A stretch of DNA of 64,000 nucleotides from JAJEFO01 sp965208685 (lineage in GTDB: Bacteria > Pseudomonadota > Alphaproteobacteria > Rhodobacterales > Rhodobacteraceae): the NCBI GenBank assembly GCA_965208685.1, contig CBDBPL010000007.1:186001-250000 (forward strand), in the 5' to 3' direction. Shown here piece by piece: positions 43,797 through 52,916 of this stretch. The position numbers were made by a program, and so were the translations under genes. The notes beneath the pieces were generated by a model. It was not told the DNA's origin. It searched no databases and saw nothing but the letters and a program-made list of their open reading frames with translations. Position 1 is the first letter of the stretch; every line of letters starts with the position of its first letter.

Positions 43797-45237
43797 AAAG
43801 CAGCCTGCGAACACTGGGAACCGGTCTGGTCCTCACTGCCTTCGCCGCAGGCCTGCTTTCGATGTGGATCTGGATGCAATCCGCAAACGCCTGGCGTGCG
43901 CATCAAGACCGGGCGTTTTCTGCTGGCGTCGTTTTGCATGGAGACCTGCTGCGCGGACCGAACAAGGAAAACGGCATCACAATCCGGCAGCTTTCGCCCC
44001 TCGATCAGCGACTTGCCGACGCCGGCGAATTCCGCCAGCTGTCGGGCGCACCCAAGCCCGTTTTCGTAACCAACGTGCCGATTGCCACAGGCAGCGAGAA
44101 TCCGCTGGACAGCAAGAGGCTAGACTTTGTCGTCCTTTCGGCGGATCTTGTCTATCCGCTTGCCAATCTGCCGCCCCAGATCGGGAAGACGGCGCAATCA
44201 GCGACTGGTGACCTGGCGCGCCTGCTTGCTTCCTACTGCAGCGATCCTCTTGTCCTAGCCCAGATTGACGAATCACGCTGGGTGCAGATCGATGGCGCCT
44301 CTGTCTGGGGATGCGGTGCCGCGCCCGCGGACAGAAGGGTCCTGGCTGCACTCCTTGCACTGATTGCGTTGGCCATCCTGGTCACTTCCGCGCTCAACAT
44401 TTCTTCGGCGTTCACGAGTTTCGCCGAACGCCTGCGAGGCCGCAGGGCATTGGGCGGTCCGGAGAGCTACGAGGCGGAAGGCCCCAGAGAACTGCAGAAG
44501 ATCGTCGATGCACTGAACACCTACCTGGAGGCCGAACGCAGCCAGTTGCAAGAAAGAGCGGCCGTGTTGTCCGGCGTAAGTCACGACCTCGGCGCGCCGG
44601 CCACGCGATTGCGCCTCAGGGCGGCCTTGATCGAGGACAGCGAGCTTCGCGAAAGGCTTGAGGCCGAAATCGACAAGATGACCGGCATTATCGAAAGCGT
44701 CCTGACCTATACCCATGCCGAAATGAACGCCGAGCCGGCACGCAAACTGTCGCTCAACTCGCTGATGAGGCGATCGTGGCCGACTACCAGGACATGGAGC
44801 GCCCGGTGACATTTCGCCAAAGCGAGGATGTTGTCGTGCGCGGTGCGAGCTCTGTTTTCATGTCACGCCAGGGAAAGGGTCTCGTCAGCGGTGATCGTCA
44901 GATCATCATCACGGGGCGACCGGTGGCGTTGCAGCGGGCCATCACCAATCTGGTGGACAATGCGCTAAAGTACGGGCGACGTGCTACCGTTGGGCTCGAT
45001 GCGGACTCCGACTTTGCCACCATCACGGTCGATGACGAAGGGGCCGGAATTTCGGCGGAGGAATTGGAGACATTGATGGCCCCCTTTCAACGGGGGAGCA
45101 ATGTTACGTCCATCAGCGGCTTCGGACTGGGGCTGACAATCGTCTCGGCAATCGCCAAGCTCCACGGCGGAACCCTTGCGTTTGAGGACTGTCCAGGCGG
45201 ACTTCGCGCGCGTCTCAGGATTGTCCGGCAGGCTTGA
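43793..45237 (+). pseudogene. Sensor histidine kinase, split by a frameshift
   Basis: The first frame (43793-44809, TTG start) has an N-terminal helix (about residues 8-28), a periplasmic sensor of about 155 residues, a second helix (184-205), a HAMP-like linker and the DHp site VLSGVSHDLGAPATRL with His264. It then ends wrongly (SLMRRSWPTTRTWSAR). The other frame to 45237 holds the ATPase domain: ITNLVDNALKYG (N box), VDDEGAGIS (G1), GFGLGLTIVSAIAKLHGG (G2). Reading LNSL-IEAIVADYQDMERP across both frames needs one extra base near 44766, so a single base is missing. No slippery heptamer is seen. Either a real inactivating deletion or a sequence error. It would be the partner of the response regulator upstream. 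Confidence 0.85.
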
Positions 45238-45358
45238 CCGGGAAGAGGGGACGCGATGCGATGCAAGGCAAGCGAATTGCATGACTCTCGGACCGCGGCG
45301 CGATGTCAACCGTACCGTGGCGCGTCATGCGGCCGGCGGCAATCAGCGTCAAGAGCTG

Positions 45359-45928
45359 TCAGGGTCGGCGCATTTTGATTCTGGTTCCCAGCGCCGAGAG
45401 GTGATCGCCGACCAGGTGGCGCTCCCTTGCGTTCGGCGGGCGATGGCGCCGGTAGATCGGGGCGTCGCGATCATCCAGGACCGGCGCGTCCCAGCCGTCG
45501 GTCGTCTCGAAGAATCGCGCCACGCCCGCCTCGCCGAATTCCGCCAGATAACCTTGCACGACCACGTCCAGGTACGAGAGCGCAATTGGCGTCATGGACA
45601 GCGCGGGCCGGTGCATCCAGCATGGTGCGTGATAGATGTGGACTTCGGGCTTTCGCGGCAGAGTGTGCTCGACGCTTTCGGCCTTGGCCTTCAGGTAGCT
45701 TCTTTCGCGCAGGTCGAGCGCCGCCCATTCCGCGTCCGGCACTGCCGCGATCAGGCCGTCAAGCTGGGACTGGCAATCCTCGATGACCGTCAGCAGGGCG
45801 ACGTCCCGTCCCTCAAGGTGTCGCCACGCGCGCCGCCAGCCGGCAATCCGCGCCCTGCTCGCGTCGCGGTAGCCGTGAGTGCGGCGGTTCACGAGCGAGC
45901 CGTAGCCGAACACGTACGCGTGCGTCAT
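45359..45928 (-). CDS. Gamma-glutamylcyclotransferase-like protein
   Basis: 189 residues. The sequence opens AYVFGYGSLVNRRTH, the YGSL substrate-binding loop of GGCT/ChaC-type folds, and has DLRERSYLKAKAE with the catalytic Glu region; GGCT-like enzymes release 5-oxoproline from gamma-glutamyl compounds. The C-terminus is extended relative to the shortest members. A link with pxpBC at the left of the window is possible but they lie 44 kb apart. Convergent with the kinase gene. Confidence 0.75.
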   Translation of the reverse strand: MTHAYVFGYGSLVNRRTHGYRDASRARIAGWRRAWRHLEGRDVALLTVIEDCQSQLDGLIAAVPDAEWAALDLRERSYLKAKAESVEHTLPRKPEVHIYHAPCWMHRPALSMTPIALSYLDVVVQGYLAEFGEAGVARFFETTDGWDAPVLDDRDAPIYRRHRPPNARERHLVGDHLSALGTRIKMRRP

Positions 45929-45999
45929 GCATGCAGTCTAATTCGGGAAACGGGGACTTGCCAGAGAAGGGCAGTGCGGCCTATACGTTGATCCAAATG

Positions 46000-46160
46000 G
46001 ACGCGACGGGAGAATCCGGGCGTGACCCGGTGCCGAAGGAGCAACCGCCCCGGTAAACTCTCAGGCCAAAGGACCGTCGCGTTGAAATGCTTCTGGAGAG
46101 ACCCCGGGCACGGGGCGCCGAAGGGATAACGATCTCAGGCAAAAGGACAGAGGGGGCACG
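46000..46160 (+). promoter_or_regulatory. Tandem glycine riboswitch upstream of gcvT
   Basis: Aptamer 1 spans about 46001-46082: P1 is ACGCGACGG paired with CCGTCGCGT (9 bp), and the conserved GGGAGA and ACTCTCAGGCCAAAGGAC cores are present. Aptamer 2 spans about 46090-46153: P1 is CTTCTG with CAGAGG, with GGAGAGACC, CGCCGAAGGG and ATCTCAGGCAAAAGGAC. The two are joined by a short linker, the cooperative architecture of glycine riboswitches, normally activating glycine cleavage genes when glycine is plentiful. Confidence 0.95.
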
Positions 46161-46163
46161 CGA

Positions 46164-46182
46164 CGGGCAACGTGATTGCCCG
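46164..46182 (+). promoter_or_regulatory. Possible expression-platform hairpin of the glycine riboswitch
   Basis: CGGGCAA (46164-46170) pairs with TTGCCCG (46176-46182) around a CGTGA loop, right after aptamer 2. It is followed by GGAGGTG but not by a U-run, and the gcvT ribosome site is 30 bases on. It may switch with the P1 region; the mechanism is not evident from the sequence. Confidence 0.45.
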
Positions 46183-46226
46183 GGAGGTGCTCGCCGGTAT
46201 GCGCGGGCCGACTGAGGGGAACCGCG

Positions 46227-47345
46227 ATGCCGAACCTGAACCGGACACCGCTGCACGGCCTTCACTGCGAACTTGACGCCAGGATGGTGCCGTTTGCTGG
46301 CTACGAGATGCCTGTGCAATACTATGACGGCGTGCTCTGGGAACACCTGCATACCAGGACATCGGCGGGGTTGTTTGACGTAAGCCACATGGGCCAGGTC
46401 CGGGTCTCCGCCAACTCGATCAAGGAGGCTCAGCTGGCCCTTGAGGCGCTTGTGCCGGTTTCCGTCCTCGGAATTCCCGAGGGGCGGCAACGGTACGGGT
46501 TCTTCACCAGCGAGGCAGGTGGCATCCTTGATGACCTGATGATCACCAACCGTGGCGACGAACTGTTGCTGGTCGTGAACGCGGCGACAAGGGAGCAGGA
46601 CGTCGCGCACCTTTCGGCCAACCTTGCCGGTTGCTCCGTGACCTCGATAACTGATCGGGCGCTTCTCGCGCTGCAGGGGCCGGGCTCCGAGGCGGCGCTG
46701 GCCGCGCTCGTGCCGGGCGTTGCGGAAATGCGTTTCATGGACGCAAGCGTTCTGGACTGGAACGGCATCGAATTGTGGGTGTCCCGGTCGGGCTATACCG
46801 GAGAGGACGGCTACGAGATTTCGATACCGTCCTCCGAGGTTCGGGCCATGGCGGAGGCGCTGCTTGCAAGCGACGCGGTCATCCCGATCGGGCTTGGAGC
46901 CAGGGATTCGCTTCGCCTGGAAGCGGGGCTTTGCCTGTATGGCTCCGACATCGACACGACGACGACGCCGGTCGAAGCCGCCCTTGAATGGGCGATACAG
47001 AAGGCCAGGCGTCGTGGCGGAGAACGGGCAGGCGGCTTTCCGGGTGCTTCGCGCATTCTGGAGGAACTTGAGTCCGGTGCTCCGCGACGTCGGGTGGGCT
47101 TCCTGCCTGACGGGCGCGCGCCGGTCCGCGCCGGAGTACGGATCTTCCGCGAGGGTTCGGACGACCCTGTCGGCGAGGTCACTTCGGGAGGATTCGGCCC
47201 TTCGCTCGGACGGCCGGTCTCCATGGGCTATGTCAAAACAGAATTTTCCGGGACCGGTACCGTGCTGGAAGCCGAGGTCAGGAGCAAGAGGATGCCCGTG
47301 ACCGTGGCTGACATGCCGTTCCGCCCCTCAACCTTCAAGCGATGA
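46227..47345 (+). CDS. gcvT: Glycine cleavage system T protein (aminomethyltransferase)
   Basis: 372 residues with HCELDARMVPFAGYEMPVQY at the N-terminus, AGLFDVSHMGQVRV, RSGYTGEDGYEI, and the C-terminal GEVTSGGFGPSLGRPVSMGYV, all standard GcvT blocks. It moves the methylene group of aminomethylated lipoyl-GcvH to tetrahydrofolate and releases ammonia. ATG 46227 has GAGGGGA upstream. First gene of the glycine cleavage operon, behind the riboswitch. Confidence 0.97.
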   Translation: MPNLNRTPLHGLHCELDARMVPFAGYEMPVQYYDGVLWEHLHTRTSAGLFDVSHMGQVRVSANSIKEAQLALEALVPVSVLGIPEGRQRYGFFTSEAGGILDDLMITNRGDELLLVVNAATREQDVAHLSANLAGCSVTSITDRALLALQGPGSEAALAALVPGVAEMRFMDASVLDWNGIELWVSRSGYTGEDGYEISIPSSEVRAMAEALLASDAVIPIGLGARDSLRLEAGLCLYGSDIDTTTTPVEAALEWAIQKARRRGGERAGGFPGASRILEELESGAPRRRVGFLPDGRAPVRAGVRIFREGSDDPVGEVTSGGFGPSLGRPVSMGYVKTEFSGTGTVLEAEVRSKRMPVTVADMPFRPSTFKR

Positions 47346-47356
47346 GGAATGATGAC

Positions 47357-47716
47357 ATGAAATACACCGAGGAACATGAGTGGCTCCGCGTTGACGGCGA
47401 CCTGGTAGTGGTCGGGATAACCGAACATGCGGCCGAACAACTTGGCGACGTTGTGTTTGTCGAACTCCCGGAAGCCGGAACGCAGGTTTCGTCGGGCGAC
47501 GATGCGGTCGTCATCGAGAGCGTCAAGGCGGCGTCCGACATCACGGCGCCTGTCGACGGCGAGATCGTCGAGGTGAACGACGCGCTTGTCGACACCCCGG
47601 GTCTCGTCAACGCGGATCCCCTTGGCGCGGCCTGGTTCATGAAGATGAAGGTGGACGATCTGAGTCAGCTCGACGGACTGATGAGCGAAGACGAATACAA
47701 GGACATGATCGCCTAG
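47357..47716 (+). CDS. gcvH: Glycine cleavage system H protein
   Basis: 119 residues. KYTEEHEWLRVDGD opens the protein and the lipoyl lysine is Lys57 in VVIESVKAASDI; GEIVEVNDALVDTPGLVN follows. It carries the aminomethyl group between GcvP, GcvT and dihydrolipoyl dehydrogenase. The ATG at 47342 overlaps the gcvT stop, but the ATG at 47357 is better placed after GAGGA and gives the conserved N-terminus. Confidence 0.96.
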   Translation: MKYTEEHEWLRVDGDLVVVGITEHAAEQLGDVVFVELPEAGTQVSSGDDAVVIESVKAASDITAPVDGEIVEVNDALVDTPGLVNADPLGAAWFMKMKVDDLSQLDGLMSEDEYKDMIA

Positions 47717-47781
47717 GGCTGCGGCCCGGCAGGACTCGGCAAGCGACGCGCCGAACGCGCCTTGCCCGCAAGGAGGTCAGG

Positions 47782-50706
47782 ATGCCTTTCAAGCCAACTG
47801 AATATCAGCCCTACGATTTTGCCAATCGGCGCCATATCGGCCCGTCCCCGGGAGAGATGGAGGCCATGCTGTCGGCAATTGGCGTTGCCTCGCTCGACGA
47901 GCTGATCGACCAGACCCTTCCCGAGTCGATCCGGCAGGAAGAGTCGCTGGAGTTCGAGCCGGCGCTTTCCGAATGGGAGCTTCTCGGGCGAATGCGCGAG
48001 ATTGCCGAGAGCAATGACGAATTCACGACCCTGATCGGGCAGGGCTACTACGGAACGATCACGCCACCCGCGATTCAGCGAAACATCTTCGAGAATCCGG
48101 CATGGTACACGGCTTACACGCCATACCAGCCCGAAATCTCCCAGGGGCGGCTCGAGGCGCTTCTCAACTACCAGACCATGGTCTGTGACCTGACGGGCCT
48201 GGACATCGCCAACGCCTCGCTTCTCGACGAAGCCACCGCTGCGGCCGAGGCAATGACGATGGCGCAGCGTGTCGCCAAGTCGAAGGCCGGCGCGTTCTTC
48301 ATCGACGAGAACTGCCATCCGCAGAACATCGCGGTCATGCAGACCAGGGCGGCCCCGCTCGGCATCGAGTGCATCGTTGGCGCAGCGGGGGACATGGAGG
48401 CCGACAAGGTCTTTGCCGCCGTCTTTCAGTATCCGGGCACCTTCGGGCATGTTCGCGACTTCTCGGGCGAGATCGCGGCGTTGCGCAACGTCGGTGCCGT
48501 GGGCATCGTGATCGCGGACCCGCTGGCGCTCACGCTTCTCAAGGAGCCGGGTGCAATGGGTGCCGACATCGCCGTCGGCTCGACGCAGCGGTTCGGCGTG
48601 CCCTTGGGCTTTGGCGGGCCGCATGCGGCCTACATGGCTTGCCGGGAGTCCTTCAAGCGCGCGATGCCTGGCCGCCTGGTGGGCGTGTCCGTCGATGCGC
48701 GTGGCCGAAACGCCTATCGGCTGGCGCTCCAGACCCGCGAACAGCACATCCGTCGCGAGAAGGCCACTTCGAACGTCTGCACCGCGCAGGCGTTGCTTGC
48801 CGTGATGGCGAGCTTCTACGCGGTCTTTCACGGACCCGAGGGCCTCAAGGCCATTGCGCAACGCATACACCGCAACACCGAGCGGCTGGCTATGGGGCTC
48901 GAGGCGGGCGGTTTCGAGGTCGCGCCGGATTCCTTCTTCGACACGATCACGATCGAGGTCGGCGAGCGGCAGGCAGCCATTCTTGAATCCGGGAGAGGAG
49001 AAAGGATCAACTTTCGAAAGGTCGGGGAGACCGGGATTGGCATCTCGCTCGACGAGACCGTTCGCGCGGACGTGCTGGAAACGGTTTGGCGCGCCTTTGG
49101 CCTCGATCACGAACGGAACGATTTCGAGCCGCGTTACACGCGGTTTCCCGAGGAGTGTTGCCGCACCTCGGCCTACCTGACCCATCCCGTGTTCCACATG
49201 AACCGGGCCGAAACCGAATTGATGCGGTACATGCGCCGACTGGCTGACCGTGATCTTGCACTGGACCGCGCGATGATCCCGCTCGGGAGCTGCACCATGA
49301 AGCTCAATGCCGCGGCCGAATTGATGCCGGTGAGCTGGGCCGAATTTGCCAACATTCATCCCTTCGTTCCCGCCGATCAGGTCGAGGGCTATGTCGGGAT
49401 GATCGAGGATCTGGGCGCGCGGCTTTGCCGGATAACCGGCTACGACGCAATGTCCATGCAGCCCAACTCCGGCGCGCAGGGCGAATATGCGGGGCTTCTC
49501 ACCATCCTGGCCTATCACAGGTCACGCGGCGACGACCAACGCGGGATCTGCCTGATTCCGGGTTCCGCGCATGGCACGAATCCGGCAAGCGCGCAGATGT
49601 GCGGCATGGACGTGGTCGTCGTGAAGTCGCTCGAAGACGGCAACATCGACCTGGCTGACTTTCGTGCACATGCCAAGGCGGCCGGCGACCGGCTGGCGGC
49701 CTGCATGATTACCTATCCCTCGACCCATGGCGTATTCGAGGAATCAGTGCGAGAGGTCTGCCAGGTCACCCACGACCATGGCGGGCAGGTGTACATGGAT
49801 GGCGCCAACCTTAACGCGATGGTCGGCCTTGCCAAGCCCGGAGAGATCGGTGGCGACGTGAGCCACCTGAACCTGCACAAGACCTTTTGCATCCCCCATG
49901 GCGGCGGCGGCCCGGGCATGGGGCCGATCGGCGTTCGCGCCCATCTGGCCGAGTTCCTGCCCGGTCATCCATTTTCGGGCGGGGTTGCCGGCCCGGTTTC
50001 GGGCGCGCCTTACGGTTCGGCCGGCATTCTTGCCATCTCCTATGCCTACCTGCTGATGATGGGGGATGAAGGCCTGACGCAGGCGACCCGTGTCGCGATA
50101 CTCAATGCGAACTATGTCGCGAAGCGCCTCGAAGGCGCGTTCAATGTCCTTTACAGGGGCGGCAAGGGATGGGTGGCGCACGAGTGCATCCTTGACACGC
50201 GGCCATTCGCGGACAGCGCTGACGTGACCGTGGATGACATTGCCAAGCGCCTGGTCGACAACGGGTTTCACGCGCCGACGATGAGCTGGCCCGTGGCGGG
50301 CACTCTGATGGTCGAGCCGACCGAATCCGAGACAAAGGCCGAGCTCGACCGATTCTGCGATGCGATGCTGGAAATACGGGAAGAAGTCCGTGACATCGAG
50401 GAAGGGCGTGTTGACGCCGCGAGCAGTCCCTTGAAGCGCGCGCCCCACACGGTCGAGGATCTTGTAGGCGAATGGGACCGGCCGTATTCGCGCGAGACCG
50501 GCTGCTATCCGGTCGGCGCCTTTCGTGTCGACAAGTACTGGCCGCCGGTCAATCGCGTCGACAATGTCTGGGGCGACAGGCACCTGGTCTGTGTCCGCGC
50601 GTTGCCGGATGACGGAGAGCCGGAGCGAGACAGTCTCCAGGAAGGCCGCCTGCACCCTGATGTTGACGCCAGTCCGGTTGAAGGGTGGCTCCGTCATGTC
50701 ACGTGA
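47782..50706 (+). CDS. gcvP: Glycine dehydrogenase (decarboxylating), GcvP
   Basis: 974 residues, a full-length fused P protein. The PLP lysine lies in HLNLHKTFCIPHGGGGPGMG, and RHIGPSPGEMEAML (N-terminal) and PLGSCTMKLNAAAELMPV mark the two halves. It decarboxylates glycine and loads the aminomethyl group on GcvH. The C-terminus after GDRHLVC is about 20 residues longer than usual and differs from the usual ending, suggesting that a normal stop was lost or a small frameshift lies near 50580-50600. Last gene of the riboswitch-controlled operon. Confidence 0.95.
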   Translation: MPFKPTEYQPYDFANRRHIGPSPGEMEAMLSAIGVASLDELIDQTLPESIRQEESLEFEPALSEWELLGRMREIAESNDEFTTLIGQGYYGTITPPAIQRNIFENPAWYTAYTPYQPEISQGRLEALLNYQTMVCDLTGLDIANASLLDEATAAAEAMTMAQRVAKSKAGAFFIDENCHPQNIAVMQTRAAPLGIECIVGAAGDMEADKVFAAVFQYPGTFGHVRDFSGEIAALRNVGAVGIVIADPLALTLLKEPGAMGADIAVGSTQRFGVPLGFGGPHAAYMACRESFKRAMPGRLVGVSVDARGRNAYRLALQTREQHIRREKATSNVCTAQALLAVMASFYAVFHGPEGLKAIAQRIHRNTERLAMGLEAGGFEVAPDSFFDTITIEVGERQAAILESGRGERINFRKVGETGIGISLDETVRADVLETVWRAFGLDHERNDFEPRYTRFPEECCRTSAYLTHPVFHMNRAETELMRYMRRLADRDLALDRAMIPLGSCTMKLNAAAELMPVSWAEFANIHPFVPADQVEGYVGMIEDLGARLCRITGYDAMSMQPNSGAQGEYAGLLTILAYHRSRGDDQRGICLIPGSAHGTNPASAQMCGMDVVVVKSLEDGNIDLADFRAHAKAAGDRLAACMITYPSTHGVFEESVREVCQVTHDHGGQVYMDGANLNAMVGLAKPGEIGGDVSHLNLHKTFCIPHGGGGPGMGPIGVRAHLAEFLPGHPFSGGVAGPVSGAPYGSAGILAISYAYLLMMGDEGLTQATRVAILNANYVAKRLEGAFNVLYRGGKGWVAHECILDTRPFADSADVTVDDIAKRLVDNGFHAPTMSWPVAGTLMVEPTESETKAELDRFCDAMLEIREEVRDIEEGRVDAASSPLKRAPHTVEDLVGEWDRPYSRETGCYPVGAFRVDKYWPPVNRVDNVWGDRHLVCVRALPDDGEPERDSLQEGRLHPDVDASPVEGWLRHVT

Positions 50707-50712
50707 CGAAGG

Positions 50713-50746
50713 AACCCGGCCATGCCTTTGCCGAAATGGCCGGGTT
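50713..50746. terminator. Bidirectional hairpin after gcvP
   Basis: A perfect 11-bp stem AACCCGGCCAT/ATGGCCGGGTT with a 12-base loop between the convergent gcvP and zinc-ribbon genes. It touches the zinc-ribbon stop codon. No U-run follows on either strand, but the position and strength suggest a shared terminator. Confidence 0.6.
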
Positions 50747-51000
50747 CAACCTGCCCATCTTTCGAGTTTCGGAATCCCGCGCGTGAGGAACCAGGCCATG
50801 ATTCTTGGCATGCCGTTTGCCGTCATCGCGTCGACGCAATTTGCCTGAAACTCCTTGACCGTGACGTCCGGATGACGAAAGGTGCCGTCTGCGTAGCATA
50901 TCGAGCAATACTTGGCGCTGCGGCTGCCGTCGGTCTCGCTGCCACCGCCTTCGGGATCCTTGGAAAACGGCATGTCGCAGCTCTGGCATCTCTTGCCCAT
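50746..51000 (-). CDS. Small zinc-ribbon protein
   Basis: 84 residues beginning MGKRCQSCDMPFSKD; two CxxC pairs (CQSC near the start, CSIC in the middle) fit the putative zinc-ribbon domain family found in many bacteria. The rest is polar and helical (KEFQANCVDAMTANGMP), ending FLTRGIPKLERW. Function is unknown. The ATG at 51000 has GAGAGGGA upstream; a longer in-frame extension is not conserved-looking. Confidence 0.85.
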   Translation of the reverse strand: MGKRCQSCDMPFSKDPEGGGSETDGSRSAKYCSICYADGTFRHPDVTVKEFQANCVDAMTANGMPRIMAWFLTRGIPKLERWAG

Positions 51001-51215
51001 GATTCCCTCTCGAGAATGGTCCTGTCTTGAACCCCGATTTGTTGATGGCGACTGGCAACTTGTCAACGCGCTTGCCCGCACGCATCGGCCCTTGTTCGGG
51101 TTCAGGGTTTGCCCAAGGCCTCGGCGGAGTGATCTTGCGAGCCGGAATCGCACTCTGGGACCAATGGCGCAGCAGCTTGACAAGACATCCTGCGTCGGCC
51201 AAATGCGCTTACGGC

Positions 51216-51291
<76 letters not shown>

Positions 51292-51451
51292 GCCACCGAA
51301 TGGAGCCTCCGCGATGATCGAGGGGGTCATGCAGGGCGGCTGCACATGGTGCCGCTCGTTTCCAGCCGTCTCGCTGTGCAGCGGGCGAGACTTCCCTGAG
51401 ACAAGCACGCATGGGCCCGGAAGCGGCCGACCCGTCCTCGTCGGCCTTCGT

Positions 51452-52597
51452 TCAGAGCAGTTGTTCGTAAAGCGCCCTTGTATTGGTTTCCGTCATCTCA
51501 ACGGGATTGCCGCCAGTTGACGGGTCACGAAGGGCATCGGCCACGAGCCGGTCGACATCGGGATCGCTGACGCCCAGATCGGTCAGGGTCCTGGGAATGC
51601 CAAGGCGCTCGTTCAGCGTGCCAACGAAAGCCCGGAACCCGTCGAATCCACCGTCAATTCCCAGATATGCGGCGACCCGATCAAAACGGGTCCGAATGGC
51701 CTCTGCGTTGAATTCCAGAACCGCGGGCAGGAAGACGGCGTTCGTGGTGCCGTGATGCGTGCCGTGATGCGCACCAATCGGATGCGAGAGCGCGTGAACC
51801 GCCCCCAGTCCTTTCTGGAAGGCGCTTGCTCCCATTGCGGCCGCGCTCATCATCTGCGCGCGGGCCTCGATGTCGGAGCCGTCGTCATGCGCTCGCGGCA
51901 GGTACTCCTTCACCAGTCGCATGCCTTCGAGCGCAATGCCTTGGCAGAGCGGGTGGTAATGCGGGCTTGAAAACGCTTCGACGCAATGCGCGAAGGCGTC
52001 AAGCCCGGTGCCGGCCGTGACGGCCTTCGGCAGACCGACCGTGAGTTCCGGATCGCAAATGACTGCGGAAGGCAGCATCTTCGGATGAAAGATGATCTTC
52101 TTCTCGTGCGTAGCTGAGTTGGTGATGACGCTGGCGCGCCCGACTTCGGACCCGGTGCCCGCAGTCGTGGGCACCGCGACGATGGGGTGGATGCCGGTCG
52201 GATCGGCACGGGTCCACCAGTCGCCAACGTCCTCGAAGTCCCAGACCGGGCGAGACTGACCGGCCATGAAGGCGAGCGTCTTGCCCAGGTCCAGGCCGGA
52301 CCCGCCGCCGAACGCCACGACGCCGTCGAACCCGCCGTTCCGGTAGAGCCGCAACCCGTCCTCGAGATTGCGTTCGCTCGGATTCGGATCGACGGCGGCA
52401 AAGAGCGCGCGTTCCAGCCCCGCGTCCTGAATGAGATCAAGCGCCCGCGCCGTGATTTCCATCTCCTCGAGGCCCCGGTCGGTGACGAGAAGCGGCCTCT
52501 TGATGCCGGCGGCCTTGCAGGCATCGCCGATTTCGGAGATTCGGCCAGCACCAAATCGGACAGGTGCGGGAAAGGACCAGTTGCCGGTGAGTTTCAT
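51452..52597 (-). CDS. Iron-containing alcohol dehydrogenase
   Basis: 381 residues of the type III family. GGGSGLDLGKTLAF binds NAD(P), PTTAGTGSEVGRASV follows, and metal ligands lie in DAFAHCVEAFSS and HALSHPIGAHHGTHHGTTNA. It interconverts alcohols and aldehydes with an iron-type metal. The start at 52597 has an AGGGGAGG ribosome site; further upstream codons are not family-like. It lies downstream of an aldolase gene on the same strand, with a 300-base gap, so an aldehyde produced there could be its substrate. Confidence 0.92.
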   Translation of the reverse strand: MKLTGNWSFPAPVRFGAGRISEIGDACKAAGIKRPLLVTDRGLEEMEITARALDLIQDAGLERALFAAVDPNPSERNLEDGLRLYRNGGFDGVVAFGGGSGLDLGKTLAFMAGQSRPVWDFEDVGDWWTRADPTGIHPIVAVPTTAGTGSEVGRASVITNSATHEKKIIFHPKMLPSAVICDPELTVGLPKAVTAGTGLDAFAHCVEAFSSPHYHPLCQGIALEGMRLVKEYLPRAHDDGSDIEARAQMMSAAAMGASAFQKGLGAVHALSHPIGAHHGTHHGTTNAVFLPAVLEFNAEAIRTRFDRVAAYLGIDGGFDGFRAFVGTLNERLGIPRTLTDLGVSDPDVDRLVADALRDPSTGGNPVEMTETNTRALYEQLL

Positions 52598-52916
52598 CAG
52601 ATGCCTCCCCTTTGGTGGCAGAACTTTGATCGGGTCACTGCGCAAAGTGCAACCCTTGACAAGCTTGCGCCACGCCCGGTGCCTTTCCAGCAGGTCTGGC
52701 AAAGTGCGGGATCGGGAAAGTCGCGGCGGCTCACGAAAGTCATACCCGCCCTTGCACGGTGGCCAATGCGCTGGGACGATTGATCATGAATCAACTATCA
52801 GGTCGCAAGCCGCTTTCTCCTGCAACCGGTAGAGGAGCCGTCACGCACGTGGTGACCCGACTTCGGCAAGGCGGGCTCCGGAACCAGGGCGGGCGGCATG
52901 ATTGCGTTCCGTGAAT

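Noticed and set aside
44755..44785. Programmed ribosomal frameshift in the kinase gene
   Set aside because: No slippery heptamer or downstream structure is apparent, and frameshifting between these domains is not known in the family; a missing base explains it more simply.
47713..49518. A 601-codon minus-strand frame opposite gcvP
   Set aside because: It mirrors the codon structure of gcvP and has no recognisable domain or ribosome site.
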